A stretch of DNA of 64,000 nucleotides from Dendrolimus kikuchii (taxonomy: Eukaryota > Arthropoda > Insecta > Lepidoptera > Lasiocampidae): contig CM034395.1 of assembly GCA_019925095.2 (NCBI GenBank), forward strand, positions 14,229,213 through 14,293,212, in the 5' to 3' direction. The position numbers and the translations under genes were made by a program. Under the pieces are notes generated by a model, which saw only the letters and a list, made by a program, of their open reading frames with translations, had not been told where the DNA came from and did not search any database. Positions 31,867 through 44,100 of the stretch are shown one piece after another (position 1 is the stretch's first letter; every line of letters begins with the position of its first letter).

Positions 31867-33440
31867 ACTTTTGTTGGTTAACAGCATAATTTAAAAACGT
31901 CGGAATTGATTTGGATAATTTTTGTAAACTGTTCTTGATACGTAGGTATAAAAAAAATTGGAAGACCATCAAATTCGAAAAATTGTAGCTTTCGTTCTGT
32001 GGGATTTTTGTATGAACTATAAAACGTACCTTAACTTTATAACTCACAATTACAGCGACGAGTAACTGTAATTTTTTTTTGAAGTTTCATACGTATTTTG
32101 GCAAACATGGACTTATGTAAGAAACCACCGTGTTCGTCCGGCCGCCTTGTCTTTGTGTGTTATAAGGATAAGTTTTAAGGATAAACTTTATTAATCATAT
32201 GAGATATCGTTAGGCACGTCTTAGAAATATTACAATATTTGTTAACGACTCTTACGTTGGAGTCAATGAGATGTTAGCTCCCTAAGCTTTTTGGGGTAGC
32301 GTACACAAATAGTAAAAATAATGGTCATTCATTTATGACTAGATTTATTTTGATTTGTCTGGGAAAAATATTCGTATATATCTAAAATTCAAATTAACTT
32401 TCCAAATTATAACTTTTGTATATGTGTTATCGATTGGAATGGGATACTTGCAATAGTAGGTAATTGTCGTATTACAAGAGTCTGACAATGGTCTGTGAAG
32501 TTAACAAATTAATTTGTCGTTTTGCTGGGTTCTGTAGCCAAATGACAAAAACGGTGTCCTAATTCATCATATCCGTTCGTTCGTCGAACCGTTAGTTCGT
32601 TTGTCCTATGTCACAGTCATGTTCAACAAACATATTCTAAGTTATAACTATATGTGATAAAATTTAACAGAAACAAGAATAACTAGAATACTCATGCACA
32701 CAAAAGAAGTATATTAATATGAGACTAGGATTATACGTTATTTTTATGGAGAATTGGATTCAGTACATCAAGATTAAATTGACGGAAACTTGCTACACCT
32801 TTCCATGGTAAACAATCATAAGATATTTTTATTCCAAACTACGTACGCCTGTGTTTGATGTACCTAGGTAATATAATAATTTGCAAATTAAATCGTAGGA
32901 TATATTGAGCATTTCATTGTTACCTTTTACCATCTGTAATATACTACATTTTAGTAAATAAAGATTTTAATTTGAATCTCTGTTAACTTAGTGTGAGTTA
33001 TAAATAGGTAGATTACATTTCATTTATTTAATTTTTTCTACAATCGAACTTAAAATAGCAAATGGATAGGAGCAATATGGTTTGTTCTCACGTCAAACGT
33101 CGTCAGGATGACACCCGAACATTAGTAATATAACAATGGATCCTTTTACCACCCCCGTGAAAGCATTATGGAGCAACGGGGGTCCGAATGGTGGTTGTTT
33201 ATAACCCAAGAAAGGTGTAAGCCTAGTCTTATAATTTTTTACATTATTTTCTGTGTTTATTCTATTTTGATCTAATAGCTACAAATTAATGGTCCTATGC
33301 CTATACATGAGTATAGGCATAGGACCTTGTACTATGTATAACTTTTTAGTAACCTCTGGTCAGTCTATAAGAATTGCATACCCCTCTTTGGATACATTTT
33401 ATTTTCATCTTCTGAAAAAAAAACTCGATGTCACATTATC
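31867..33440. other. AT-rich spacer with one degenerate GGTTCCGTAGCC-type fragment
   Basis: Mostly featureless. At about 32525-32625 the sequence CTGGGTTCTGTAGCCAAATG and ACAAAAACGGTGTCC, followed by GTTCGTTTGTCC and TATGTCACAG, is a decayed piece of the widespread insect repeat GGGTTCCGTAGCCAAATGGC. Confidence 0.45.
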
Positions 33441-33985
33441 TTTAATATTATAAAATTCTAAACATTCCGTGTTTGTACATTAAAGCTATTAAAGAAAAAA
33501 CATCTGGAATAGAGTATATAAACGACGAAGAATACGATGCATTTTTTTTGTAGATTTCTTGTCTGTTTGTTCGGGATTCACGTAAAAAATATTCTGCCGA
33601 TTTTGATGAAGTTTTTACTAATCGATAACTAATTCTTAGACTTAAAATATGCACTACTTTTTATCACGGGAATCCCGCGGGATTTTTCTGGGAATGATTT
33701 AAAATGGCCAAATTGGAAGAAATCCAATTCTAATGCGATCTTTTTCATTGATCGATAGCAAATTTTATGTAATAAAAGGTGTGATACTTTTTACCCTGGG
33801 AATTCCGCGGGAATTTTACCGGAAGCTGTTTGAAATTGTAGCGGGGGTATAAAAATTAGCTCATTCAACACAGTTTCCACTAAATCGATAGCTTATATTC
33901 TTGTTTAAATGCTGTGATACTTTGTGCCCGGGAATCCCGCGGGGATTTGAAATCAAGCCTGGACGAAGTCGCGAGTGTATCCTAG
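33440..33985 (+). repeat. Interspersed repeat family B (CTAAACATGCCGTG), copy 1
   Basis: Begins ATTATAAAATTCTAAACATT and continues with CTTGTCTGTTTGTTCGGGAT, TCACGTAAAAAATATTCTGC, three modules with a GATCGATAGCAAATTTTATG core each followed by GGAAT(C/T)CCGCGGGA, and ends CTGGACGAAGTCGCGAGTGT then ATCCTAGTA. Resembles family A in architecture. Copies at 38.2, 38.9, 54.7 and 60.9 kb. Confidence 0.7.
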
Positions 33986-34119
33986 TATCTACTATTTATC
34001 TTTAAAGTACTGTTATAAACCGATTTTCTCTCACGCAAACTATTTTCCGCTTTATAACGCGTAAAATCTTCTCTTACAAACGATGTCACATTCAGTTGTA
34101 ATTTCGAGTTGAGCTCACA

Positions 34120-34358
34120 ATGTTTTGCTTTAAAGTGTTTATAGTTATTTTTCTGATGTTAAAAGTTAAATTAGGTATTTCTATGAAAATATTTGAAAGT
34201 GATATAAATGTGAATGATATATTGCGTACAGACCTGATGCCAACCTACTTTATAGCTGAAGGCAAAAATGATCCTAATTTTAATACAAGTGTGAGTCAGC
34301 AATCTGTTTCTCTCAATGGATCAATAGATGCTGCGTTGTCTATGCTTGATTTTCACAG
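34120..34358 (+). CDS. First exon of the membrane-protein gene, signal peptide
   Basis: ATG at 34120 opens a hydrophobic N-terminus followed by [12 protein letters not shown] and [10 protein letters not shown]. The donor GTACTG at 34359 leaves two bases that join with the next exon to give Arg. The 5' UTR and promoter lie in the family B repeat-flanked region upstream. Confidence 0.75.
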
Positions 34359-37300
34359 GTACTGGTTACAATTATACTTACCATTTATATCTGTTAGAAA
34401 TTAGAAAATATATATTGAGCCTGAAAAAGTTAACTATGGTCACTCATTCGGAGTATATATATAGATATAAAGTTAATTTTATTGTAAAAAATACATCACA
34501 TTATCTATATAACTTAACATTTAAAATTATTTTTTAGTTTGGTTTGCTATTAAAGCGTGTTTTTAAACTATAGTTTACTAATTAATACGATTACTACTAT
34601 TATTACATAAAAACTTTATTGGGTTTTTATATGTATGTAAACCTCCAATTAAAAATTAATTACCGACCTAACTGAATTGAACTGAATGAAAAATGTTATT
34701 TTGCCTAATAGACCACTAGACTTTAGAATTAACATGTAATTTTTTATAGCTAGGAACATAATTTGTATTCTGGGAGTTTTTATACTGTTTTAGGAACATG
34801 ATGAACGAGTACCACTGTAGGAACTATATAGCGGAACAAATTCTAGAAGAGATGGGCAAAAGTGTTATACAGAAGCGTGCAGGCAAACCGTTTCCGTCAC
34901 TTGCTCTGGAAAATGTATTCAGTAGAAGAACCCAAGAGCTGAGAAACAATTTGATGTATGATGTTGGTTCAGTGAATTATCAAGAGTGGTTAGCTAAGTA
35001 CGTCATGATAATTTTTCATAGAAATATCAACTTCTAAATATAAGATTGAATTAGATTTTGTTAAAAATTTTGAGCTCCAGTCCCCTGATCGTGTGCGTAT
35101 AGTATAACGGCCTGACCATGGTTTTATCCCTGTAAGTGATAACCGAGTATGATGCGATGTACGTCTAAAACAGATGTATGAAGCAGGCCACGAGTCGTTG
35201 CATTCTGCGCCAAGCACCGTCACATCGGACGTCGCTAAGCCCATGGTCGTCGTAGAGGCGTAAGTATGTCGAGGGAAGAATGGAACCGGCACTACTTATT
35301 TTTACTTGTGTTACTCAGGTGTAACGTTTTAAAAGAGCATCTATTCTAGACTCGTATTCATAATATATACACGCGTAGATTTTACTCATTGTGTACACGG
35401 CTTCGCGAACGCGCTGTAGATATAGTCCGTAGATAGTAGTAGTAGTAGTCCGTAGTAGATCCGCGAGTATACCGCAGATGCGCCGCTGCTGTACGCCTTG
35501 AAGTTGTCGTCAGCGGTGCGACATCAGTATTTCTGACCTGAACAATCAATACGTTTCTATGTATTGCATTGAGTTATAACATGTCTATATGATCTAAGAT
35601 GTATTGCTTGCAAACGTAGAATAACAGCGTAGTGGCGGCGCGGCGGCTTTCCAGTGTCATATCGGCAGTGCCGCCTACTCGAGAAAAATTTCTTGTGAAA
35701 CATGTGTACATCGCGTCGATGTCAATTTTGCTAATCGCGAGCCTGTTGGTGGAACTGAAATAATCATCACCCATATACTACGTACTACTATTACCTGACT
35801 CTACGGTGGATCGCTGGGCTGGTTCTTACCTCGTACAACGGATCAGTATGACGACCCAGCGAGGTAACGTAGCCAGCCTTCTGGGAATCTTAACTATTGA
35901 CATTGATGACCTAGTTTCAGTATTCTACATATAATATCGAGGGAATATAGGTAGAATATAATGTAAGTTAAACTTCCTTCATTGTACTTATCTATAATGT
36001 AATGTAATTAATTACAATCACGATTATATTGAAATAAAATTAATTTCTAAGAAATACTCTATAGGGTGGCAGCAATGAACGAGCCATATCATTACCAAAA
36101 CACTGATGTAATACCGAATACTTCGCTGAATAATGTTTCCGTCGCGTCGGTTACTCCAGAGTCTCAAGGTCCCCAGGTACAAACGAGGGAGGGATATGAA
36201 GTTTATGAAGGTGGCGAACCCCAAGCATATCAAGAAGCTGAGGCTCCTGTACAGGATATATCAAAGTACAGTAAGTATTCAGTTTTTTACGATGATAAAT
36301 ATAACAGTTGCGCGATAAACTTGGTATCACAACAAAAGAAAGGTTTGCACTGAAATATCAGCGTTGTGGCGGATTTAAATCCTACACTGCAACAAGCTGA
36401 GTGCAAACCTTCTTTGCTAAGAATACGGCGTACGAATTTGATGTTTTTTGAATACTATTTACATCATAAACATGTAGGTAAGCAATGTATATGCATCACT
36501 ATATCTTCGAATAGTTGAAAGCAATGAATAAATTTAAAACAAACTACATATGAGTAATAAAAAAATAATCCAAGACCAATGTTGCGAAGGAATGTATCCG
36601 AAGAACTGTTTTTTTGCCTCATTGGTTTGCAATGTGAATACTAGACGATTACGTTGCCAATATCTTAGTCTTTTTTAAATGTATATGTGTACCCATCTTT
36701 CTGTCTTATCTATGCTTAAGTTACATGTATGTGGATATAAAAGGTCATAGTACGACTTCGTAAAAAATTCCCGATTATTCAAAAAATATTTATTTGTGTT
36801 AAAAAGCATTATTATTTATTGAAAGTCTTTCAAAAGATTACCTACTGTGTAAAAAGCTAATGTACCCAGTGTGCTATTTCATACTGTTTAATAAAAATAA
36901 TTGACTTACTTTTTAAATAATCTCCCAGTATTTTTTTTTATTGTAGGAGTTCAGCAGACAGACAGACGGCCCACTTGATGGATAGCGGTTACCATCGCCT
37001 GTGGACATTTGCAACACCAAAGGTGCTACAAATCCGCTGCTGCTCTCTTAAGGGAGACTGGAACCTGGTCACTAATGCTGGAACACAACTCAAGGTTGTT
37101 ATGGCAACATACTTTAGACCAGGGGTGGTAGCCATCCAGTCGGGCAAATGACCTACCACCTGGCTGTGGGTTGTTTTGTCGCCTCTTACGACAGGCCGCC
37201 CGGCCGCAGGAAATTGTATTCTTTCTCCGTTCCTGCACGGATAAAATATTTTATAATTTTCTTACGAAAATGGCCTTTAACCCTTTTTAGCAGCAGGTCA

Positions 37301-40300
37301 CGGATATTTAGTGTGTAAGATTTTTTTATTTCAGTATAACATATTGCGATAAAATCAAACAACTTGCGAATGTGAGATTCTGTTATCTAATGTTCTTATA
37401 GTCATGTAAACATTATTGAAGGTGGAGGATACGAATACTCTATGCCACCTCCTCCGCCTCCGGTATATCATCATCAAGTACCGCATGGACATGTGATCGA
37501 AGAACAATACGAAGTGGAGAGAGATAACCATGGGCTGGGCATCGCAGACCTATTCGATATATCTCTCACAGGGATTGCGTTCCTTTCGTTCGGGATGTTC
37601 GTTCTGCAAGTGCTTATGTGTATTACTATGGTTGGTTAATTTTATTTACTTCAACTATGTTCTAAGAAGTTTCAAATAATTATATGCCACTCCAAAAAGA
37701 TAATATAGTGTTTATGTTACAGTTCTCAGGTAGTTGATTTAATTGTAAGTACGAAATAAAACAGTAATCTCAAACTTTAGTTAACCTCATGCACCACCAG
37801 TCTGCCCTTGTCCAGAGAAAGCACCATATAAAGTTGTTTTAGAATTTTCTTAACTTTCAATCTATTGACTCTACAGATTTTCTTTGATCATATACAAAAG
37901 AAAGTCTTTTAGAGCGTTCCAATAAAATAGAAAAACCAGTCTGGTAATTTGATACGTTGCATCTATTTCAATATAGGTAAAAACCGTTCTGTAATGTAAT
38001 TTATTTTGTATTGTTCATCTCATTATCTGTATCATACGGATCTACCTAGATCCAGCAAAGTTACATAGCCAGCCTTCTGGGACCCTTACTCATTGATTTC
38101 GATTACCTAGTGTCAGTATTCTACTTATAATCTTAAGGGAGTTATAGGTAGAATAAAACATAAGCTAGGTTTCCTTTATTGTACTACATACTTTATAATT
38201 TAATGTAATCTATATTATAAAATACTAAACATGCCGTGTCTGTATACATTAAAACTACTAAAAAAAATAGACTATGTAGAATAGACTATATAAACAATGG
38301 AAAACACGTAGGAATTTTTTAGATTTTTTGTCTGTTTGTACGGGATTCACGTAAAAACTACTGGGCCAAAACGACGGCCTCTGTGGTTGAGCGGACTAAG
38401 CCTTTGCCGGCCTACCTCACTGCAACGCAGAGGCTCCGGGTTCGATTCCTGGTATAGTAAATTTCGGAAACGTATTTTCTCCGTTATTTACTATGGTCTG
38501 GGTGTTTGGGATCGGCCCCAGAGTAGTCCGTTGTATATTACCCATAACACAAGCGTAACTTGCTTAATTTGGGGATATAGAATATGTGTGTTTGTCTGCC
38601 GATCTGCCGATTAAATTTCGATACAGTTTTTGCTGATCGACAGCAAATTCTTAGACTTAAAATCTGCGCTACATTTCATTGTGTGAATCCCCCGGTAATA
38701 TTTCTGGTTGTGATTTAAAATAAAAATGTCGAATTCCGAAGTGATTTCTTCACTGATCGATAGCAAATTTTATGTAACAAAGTTCGGGTGCATAAAAATT
38801 AGCTTATTTCGACACAGTTTTCACTAAAACGACAGCTTATAATTTTTTTAATGTATCGGTAAAAAATCCGGAATAAAAATATCACACATTTTATTACATA
38901 AAATTTGCTATCGATCAGTAAAAATACCGCATTGTAATTCGATTTTTATTAGTTTGGCCATTTAAAATCATTCCCATAAAATTTTCCGTAGGAATCCCAG
39001 GATAAACGGTAGGGCAGATTTTAAATCTAAAAATTCGCTGTCGATCAGCGAAAATCGCATCGAAATCAGCCCAGTAGTTTTTACGTGAACCCCGAACAAA
39101 CAGACAAACCAACAAACAAACAAGAAATCTAAAAACATTGCATGGTGTTCGCCATCGTTCATATAGTTATTCCAATTGTGTTTTTATTAGCTTCAATGTA
39201 CAGACACGGCATGCTTAAATTTTTATAATATTATACATAAAAAATCTCGTTTATAGAACCAGCAACAACCGGTAATGCAGATGGTGGACAATGGCGGAGA
39301 TACGGTAGATGAAGTATTTCGCATCAAACGCAATGCTTTTGATAATCCTGAAACATCTCAAGAGCAACGATCTAAGAGTTCTCTTTCAACTGTTAACACC
39401 ATAACACGCTACGCGTTGTTAGCTTTGCGACCACGTTCCACGCCGTGTTTATACAGAGCTCTATGTCTGGGAAACAAGCGTGTTAGGGGTTTAAAAGATC
39501 CGAACAGATTCTGGTTACCTGTCTGGCAGTAAGTAATACTTGTTCTTCTTTAAATATGAATTTGCAGTTTTTTAATTGAGTATTAGACGAAAGCCAAAAC
39601 TTATAGATATTTCGAAGACCGGACATTCTCTTGCAGCTAGAAAACTCATATTTCAAAAGATTGTCGGAGATTTTCTACACAAACTTAATTCTCGAATAAA
39701 AACATTCCATATAATACAACTGAGATGAACATACCTCTTCAAGTTACTGTGAAAAACTTTAATAATTTTATATATTCTAAAAATTTGTACGAGTTCTTCA
39801 TTTAGATATGTCTTTTATTTAATATATTTTTATAGTCTAAGAGATGTTAAAGAGTGACTTCAATAATAGTATTATTCCATGAACGGCTTTTTGCAGGCAA
39901 GCCTATTTTGTAATTTTTTTTTTTATTGCAGTAGACCAGCAGACAGGCAGACGGCCCACTTGATGGAAAACGGTTGCCATCGCCTATGGACATTGGCAAC
40001 ACCAAAGTTGCTACAAATGCGCGGCTGCTCTTTTAAGGGAGACTGGAACCTGGTCAGTAATGCCGGAACACAACTCAAGGTTGTTATGGCGACATACTTT
40101 AGACTAGGGGTGGTAGCCATCCAGTCGGGCAAATGCCCTACCACCTGGCAATTTTTTAATATTACTATTCTTGAGATACAATATTTTTCTTGTGATACCA
40201 ATTTTTATTAGTTAACAGAACGGTTTACCTACCTTACCTGTTCATACCTGCTAGCCAGGAAGCCATAAACACAAATATGTAGGCAAGCCTATCAAGGCAT

Positions 40301-41198
40301 GTTCTCCATATTAAAAACTATCAGTTAAAACTAAATTTGTTCACTTATCAGAAGAGCGAAAGGTACTAAAAAAATTAAAATAAATTTAATTAAAAATAGC
40401 CATGATTACATTTTGATTGGCAAGCTATTTATCATAGGCGTGTTTATTTTATTATAGTTAGATAGAAAATATGTATCATCTGATTATCAAATGGAAGTCG
40501 CTCTTCAGCGTCTCCTCTACTATAACCTGAAATTAAGCCTGATTTACAGTTACAGTTAAATAGTTAAGCATCGAATAGGTCCTTATAATTATTTGGTCAA
40601 ACATCTACTTAATGGACAAGTTATTACTTAGCTGAAAAATTTCTGTCCAAAAGTTTATAAGGATCAACTCGCCAAATCTCTTCTATCCGTGCAGGAACGG
40701 AGAAAGAATACAATTTCCTGCGGCCTGGCGGCCTGTCGTAAGAGGCGACTAAATAACCCACAGCCAGGTGGTAGGGTATTTACTCGACTGGATGGCGACC
40801 ACCCCTGGTCTAGAGTATGCCGCCATAACAACCTTGTGTTGTGTTCCGGCATTAGTGACCAGGTTCCAATCTCCTTTAAGAGACCAGCAGCGCATTTGTA
40901 GCACCTTTGGTGTTGCAAATGTCCATAGGCGATGGTAACCGCTTTCCATCAAGTGGGCCGTCTGCCTGTCTGCTGAACTCCTGCAATAAAAAAAAATATC
41001 GATAATTAATTAACTAGATACTTAACTGATGCAAATGTAAATCAGGGTTTAGTTTTTAAAAAGTTTTGTTCTAATGTTAGTGCTGGTGTAGCGTGGAGCC
41101 GCGGCGGTGCGCTGGGTGCGTTGAAGGCCGCGGTACTTGGCCTGGGCGGTGCCGACTGCGACAACCTCTACCCATCCGCCCACTGCCTGTCTCAGTAA
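34120..41198 (+). CDS. Unrecognised secreted/single-pass membrane protein, six exons
   Basis: Six exons join in frame: 34120-34358, 34794-34997, 36065-36270, 37422-37630, 39257-39528 and 41081-41198 (TAA); 1248 nt, 415 aa. It starts with a signal-peptide-like [19 protein letters not shown]. Residues about 217-240 are Pro/His-rich ([12 protein letters not shown]). A hydrophobic segment at about 259-286 ([20 protein letters not shown]) suits one membrane span. The C-terminal part is basic and Cys-containing: [37 protein letters not shown] do not recognise the family and give no function. The 37422 acceptor has a poor pyrimidine tract and was chosen because it keeps frame; the alternative TTATAG at 37399 meets a stop. 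A small undetected exon there is possible. Confidence 0.75.
34998..36064. other. Intron with GC-richer repeat-like block and LINE scrap
   Basis: Between exons 2 and 3. About 35065-35290 is GC-richer (ATGGTTTTATCCCTGTAAGT, AGCAGGCCACGAGTCGTTGC) with a stop-free minus-strand frame of uncertain origin. About 35430-35470 has a (GTA)n run. 35800-36010 is a LINE 3' fragment described separately. Confidence 0.5.
35800..36010 (+). repeat. Non-LTR retrotransposon 3' fragment ([13 protein letters not shown] type), copy 1
   Basis: Reads, with breaks, [24 protein letters not shown], then a tail TAGGTAGAATATAATGTAAG. Same family as 38.04, 47.7 and 54.24 kb, where the protein-level reading is clearer. Confidence 0.6.
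36337..36411. other. Inverted repeat in intron 3
   Basis: AGGTTTGCACT at 36340-36350 pairs with AGTGCAAACCT at about 36391-36401, leaving a loop of about 40 bases. No known element. Confidence 0.5.
36929..37243 (-). repeat. Poly(A)-tailed short retroposon family, copy 3 (full length)
   Basis: Minus strand: TATCCGTGCAGGAACGGAGA at the 5' end, GCGGCCGGGCGGCCTGTCGT, and tail GTCTGCCTGTCTGCTGAACT followed by CCTACAATAAAAAAAA. Same 5' end as copies at 40.7, 47.4 and 52.4 kb, so about 310 bp is a full unit. Confidence 0.75.
38040..38215 (+). repeat. Non-LTR retrotransposon 3' fragment, copy 2
   Basis: CATAGCCAGCCTTCTGGGAC, TAGTGTCAGTATTCTACTTA and TAGGTAGAATAAAACATAAG match the 3' ends at 48.07-48.24 kb and 35.8-36.0 kb. 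Strongly decayed. Confidence 0.6.
38216..38890 (+). repeat. Interspersed repeat family B, copy 2, interrupted by a SINE
   Basis: TATTATAAAATACTAAACAT, GCCGTGTCTGTATAC, TTTTTGTCTGTTTGTACGGG and AAAAACTACTGGGCC, then a SINE (38367-38608), then family B resumes as GCCGATTAAATTTCGATACA, TGCTGATCGACAGC. It runs into an inverted copy at 38.9 kb. Confidence 0.7.
38367..38608 (+). mobile_element. tRNA-derived SINE nested in family B repeat
   Basis: RNA polymerase III-type promoter boxes are readable: A box TGGTTGAGCGG (38384-38394) and B box GGTTCGATTCC (38439-38449), 45 bases apart. Downstream is a non-tRNA body (GTCTGGGTGTTTGGGATCGG, GTAGTCCGTTGTATATTACC, CATAACACAAGCGTAACTTG). The tRNA cloverleaf itself is decayed. 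Inserted between GGGCC and CGATT of the family B repeat, so it is younger than that copy. Target duplication not resolved. Confidence 0.8.
38891..39235 (-). repeat. Interspersed repeat family B, copy 3 (inverted)
   Basis: Antisense: CATAAAATTTGCTATCGATC, TAAAATCATTCCCATAAAAT, CAGCCCAGTAGTTTTTACGT, GTGAACCCCGAACAAACAGA, ending TACAGACACGGCATGCTTAA then ATTTTTATAATATTATA. With copy 2 it makes a head-to-head inverted pair inside the intron between exons 4 and 5 of the membrane-protein gene. Confidence 0.7.
39915..40152 (-). repeat. Poly(A)-tailed short retroposon family, copy 4 (truncated)
   Basis: Minus strand starts GCCAGGTGGTAGGGCATTTG and ends GTCTGCCTGTCTGCTGGTCT then ACTGCAATAAAAAAAAA. 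Truncated at the same internal site as copy 1 (both stop at TGCCAGGTGG). Confidence 0.7.
40684..40996 (+). repeat. Poly(A)-tailed short retroposon family, copy 5 (full length)
   Basis: Plus strand TATCCGTGCAGGAACGGAGA to TGAACTCCTGCAATAAAAAA. Together with copy 4 it forms an inverted pair within the last intron of the membrane-protein gene. A B-box-like GGTTCCAATCTCC lies inside but no convincing A box is visible. Confidence 0.75.
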
Positions 41199-44100
41199 AA
41201 CTCAATTATTAGTTAGAAAAGATTGCTACAAATTTATTGTAACCCCTTAGTTTGTAAATACTTAATTTTGGTGCCCAATAATATGTCATCCCATATCTGC
41301 AGTTATCCCTGTAACTAAAGCAGTAACCAGTAGCTTACCCTAAGTAATGACATTGATATCCCATTGGAATTTTTATAGAGGTAGAAATAGTTGATGATAA
41401 AAATTATCACATGTTTGTCTATGACATATTAATTAACATCTGTGTTAAATGTGCTGTTTGTAATTAAGAAATAAGTTGCGATAATTCGCAACTTATTTCT
41501 GTTGTATATTAACAATTACCAGTAGGTACATAATATCGAAAAACAGACCCTTGAACTTCTTTATGGGCAATTGAAATACAATTATTTTAAGTAATCAATG
41601 CTCGAATTGACATAAATTGTGTTAGTGTTGGCAATCTGCTCAAAACGAAGGGCTCCATAATGGTAACAAACGTCTCTTGTTTACGTTATTTGTCTACAGA
41701 GGCCAAAAATAATTCAATCGAATAACCCCATATACCACCTATCTCAAAAACTACTCAAGCGATATTATTCAAAATAAATTTAAGGGAAATCATGTTTAAC
41801 GCTCTGTAAACTTGACTGATGTTAGAAATTTTTACCTCACTGTTTAAAAGTTTTCACGAATTTAAAACCTAACAATTTCTCCATCTCCTGACTTACATAA
41901 AAAAGACATTGCATTGACGATGCCCCACACGATTACATATACCGCAAAAAGAATTCCAACCCGTAGTTACATGTTTAGAAGAAGCCACTTCCTTTTTCGA
42001 CATTTTACTATATTACTTTGTAGAGACCTGCACCTTTCTGTAGAATATAATACATGTAGACCCAGCAGTCTCTGAGAAAAATGACTGTGATATACACAGA
42101 TAGACGGACGGACATAACAATTTCATAATGATTCGTTTTTGCTGTACCCTACCTTAAACAGTACAACAAGACATTATATTATGACGCTCTACGTTATCAT
42201 TTTTTATGTAGGTAAGAAAAACTAGGTAATACTTATTTTAAAATTAAGGTCTCTGTATTTACTTAAATAATAATAAAATAACAGGTTTCTCTTATGTAGT
42301 CAAACATAGTATTTGCAAAAATTTCACAAGCCTCTACGCGTGGGGGCAGGTGAAAATAAATGCTTATTGAATTCTCTGAAATATAATATTAGATTACCCA
42401 CCTACAGTGTACAGTGTTTGCGTATTTTAACAGACTTTGGAAATATTCGAAAATTGTATTTATTTTTCAATAATTATTATTATTCAACTAAATTTTAATT
42501 TACATATTATTTTGCTTTAAGTTTTTGTCAAGTTTTTATTTTGGACCTTCTTGATTTTTAAAATATTAAAATAAAAGCACGGTTGTTCCTTTTTATTCCG
42601 ATTTGATTACCAGTTTATTAGAAGTAAGTTTTATTTTGACCTAGTTCTAGCAATTAATACAAAATTGGTGATGAATTGATGATTATATTACTCTCATCTC
42701 TTAATTATTCTTTGTTAAAGTTTATCCTTTACGTCACTGTACCGTAATGCTCTAAGTTTTAATCGTTTTATTCGCGTTTCAGTCTTGATAGTTATAAATT
42801 ATTTAGTAGTTTTTGCTACCACTTTTCAATATCACCATTCTAATCTTTGTGAAAGATTATCCTGTAATCACGGCTGTTGAAAAATCGAAAAGTTAGCCTA
42901 TTACTTTAAAAAAAACTTCTTAAGCAGTTACCCCTTATTTATAATAGTAATATGAAGTTATATCCTCGTTAAAAAGGTTAACAAGCCAATAAACTTTGTA
43001 TAACTATTATGAATATGGGGGTAAGTGTCTAAGATGAGATGTATTTGTATAGTTGTCTATAATCCATATATGTAAGAAATTCGATTATGCAGCATTTAAA
43101 TAAAACAATGTTCTGTTCTTTGACATAGTAATTATATTTACAACAGATTTTCTTTATACGACAGAGTATTAGACATGATTTAGCTAGGTATACTTAATCT
43201 ACTTTATTTAAATTACAATATTTCTCAATGCTCAACGTAACTACGTCGTTTTGACACCTTTAATGCAGCGCGATATATTTCAAGTGACAAAAATAGCGTA
43301 TTAAGTAACAGTTTACATTTCACACGGTAATTAAAATTGTTAACACACCGGTAATGAACATATTGAAAATGAAACAATCAAAAGTCAATGACGAAATTTG
43401 GAAATTCTTTTCCCTGAATTCTCTTTTAATGAGTAGAAATTAGTACTTACGCCAGCCCGGGAAATCCTTTGCATAATAAGTAACTTTAAGTTTTAACGAA
43501 ACAGTTTCATTACTTAAATATAGTTCGTAAGTTTTAATTTTTGAGATCAACAATTTTAATCTCAGTCTCTGGAAATCATAAAATTATATTAAGTTAGTAT
43601 TTATCTTCTAAGCTTATAAAGATTTTCTTTTTCAAAATTATGAGAATTTAACCGTGAAAAAGTTTATAATAAATGTTTTATATGAGATTCAAATCACTTT
43701 TTATTATATAATTTAGTTTATAATCTGTCCTTGTATTTGTACTATACCAATAAATAAAATTAAACTGTGTTTATATGAAAATTGCTTTTTATAGAAATCT
43801 TAACCACAAATGACTGCTTTTAAATTATTTGTGTTCTTGTGTCTAAATGTTTATCTCCAACAGGATCCGAAACGGTTGAAAGGTTTTCAATTAATATTTT
43901 AGCAATCAATACGGTAAATACTATAATAGTGTATGTTTTATTGCGATATTTTTCACAGTCATAAAATATCAATAGGTCCAAGTACAACGCGAACGAGTGT
44001 CTCATGATAAACCACTTATTTTTATTCTAATGAGTTATGATTCTTTGGATATTTCATATACCAGTATAAACTACGCTTTAAGAGGCATCTTTATATTTAT
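41199..44100. other. Spacer between membrane-protein gene and homeobox gene
   Basis: AT-rich, 2.9 kb, convergent gene ends on both sides. Contains AAGTTGCGATAATTCGCAACTT palindrome (about 41473-41494) and weak GGCTCC..AAACG-type repeat traces at 41.64-42.15 kb. No gene recognised. Confidence 0.5.

Noticed and set aside
34990..35292. 100-aa minus-strand frame as a gene
   Set aside because: GC-richer repeat-like block inside an intron of the opposite strand gene; no domain recognised.
38367..38460. Functional tRNA gene (A and B boxes present)
   Set aside because: No complete cloverleaf or acceptor stem pairing; the downstream body fits a SINE.
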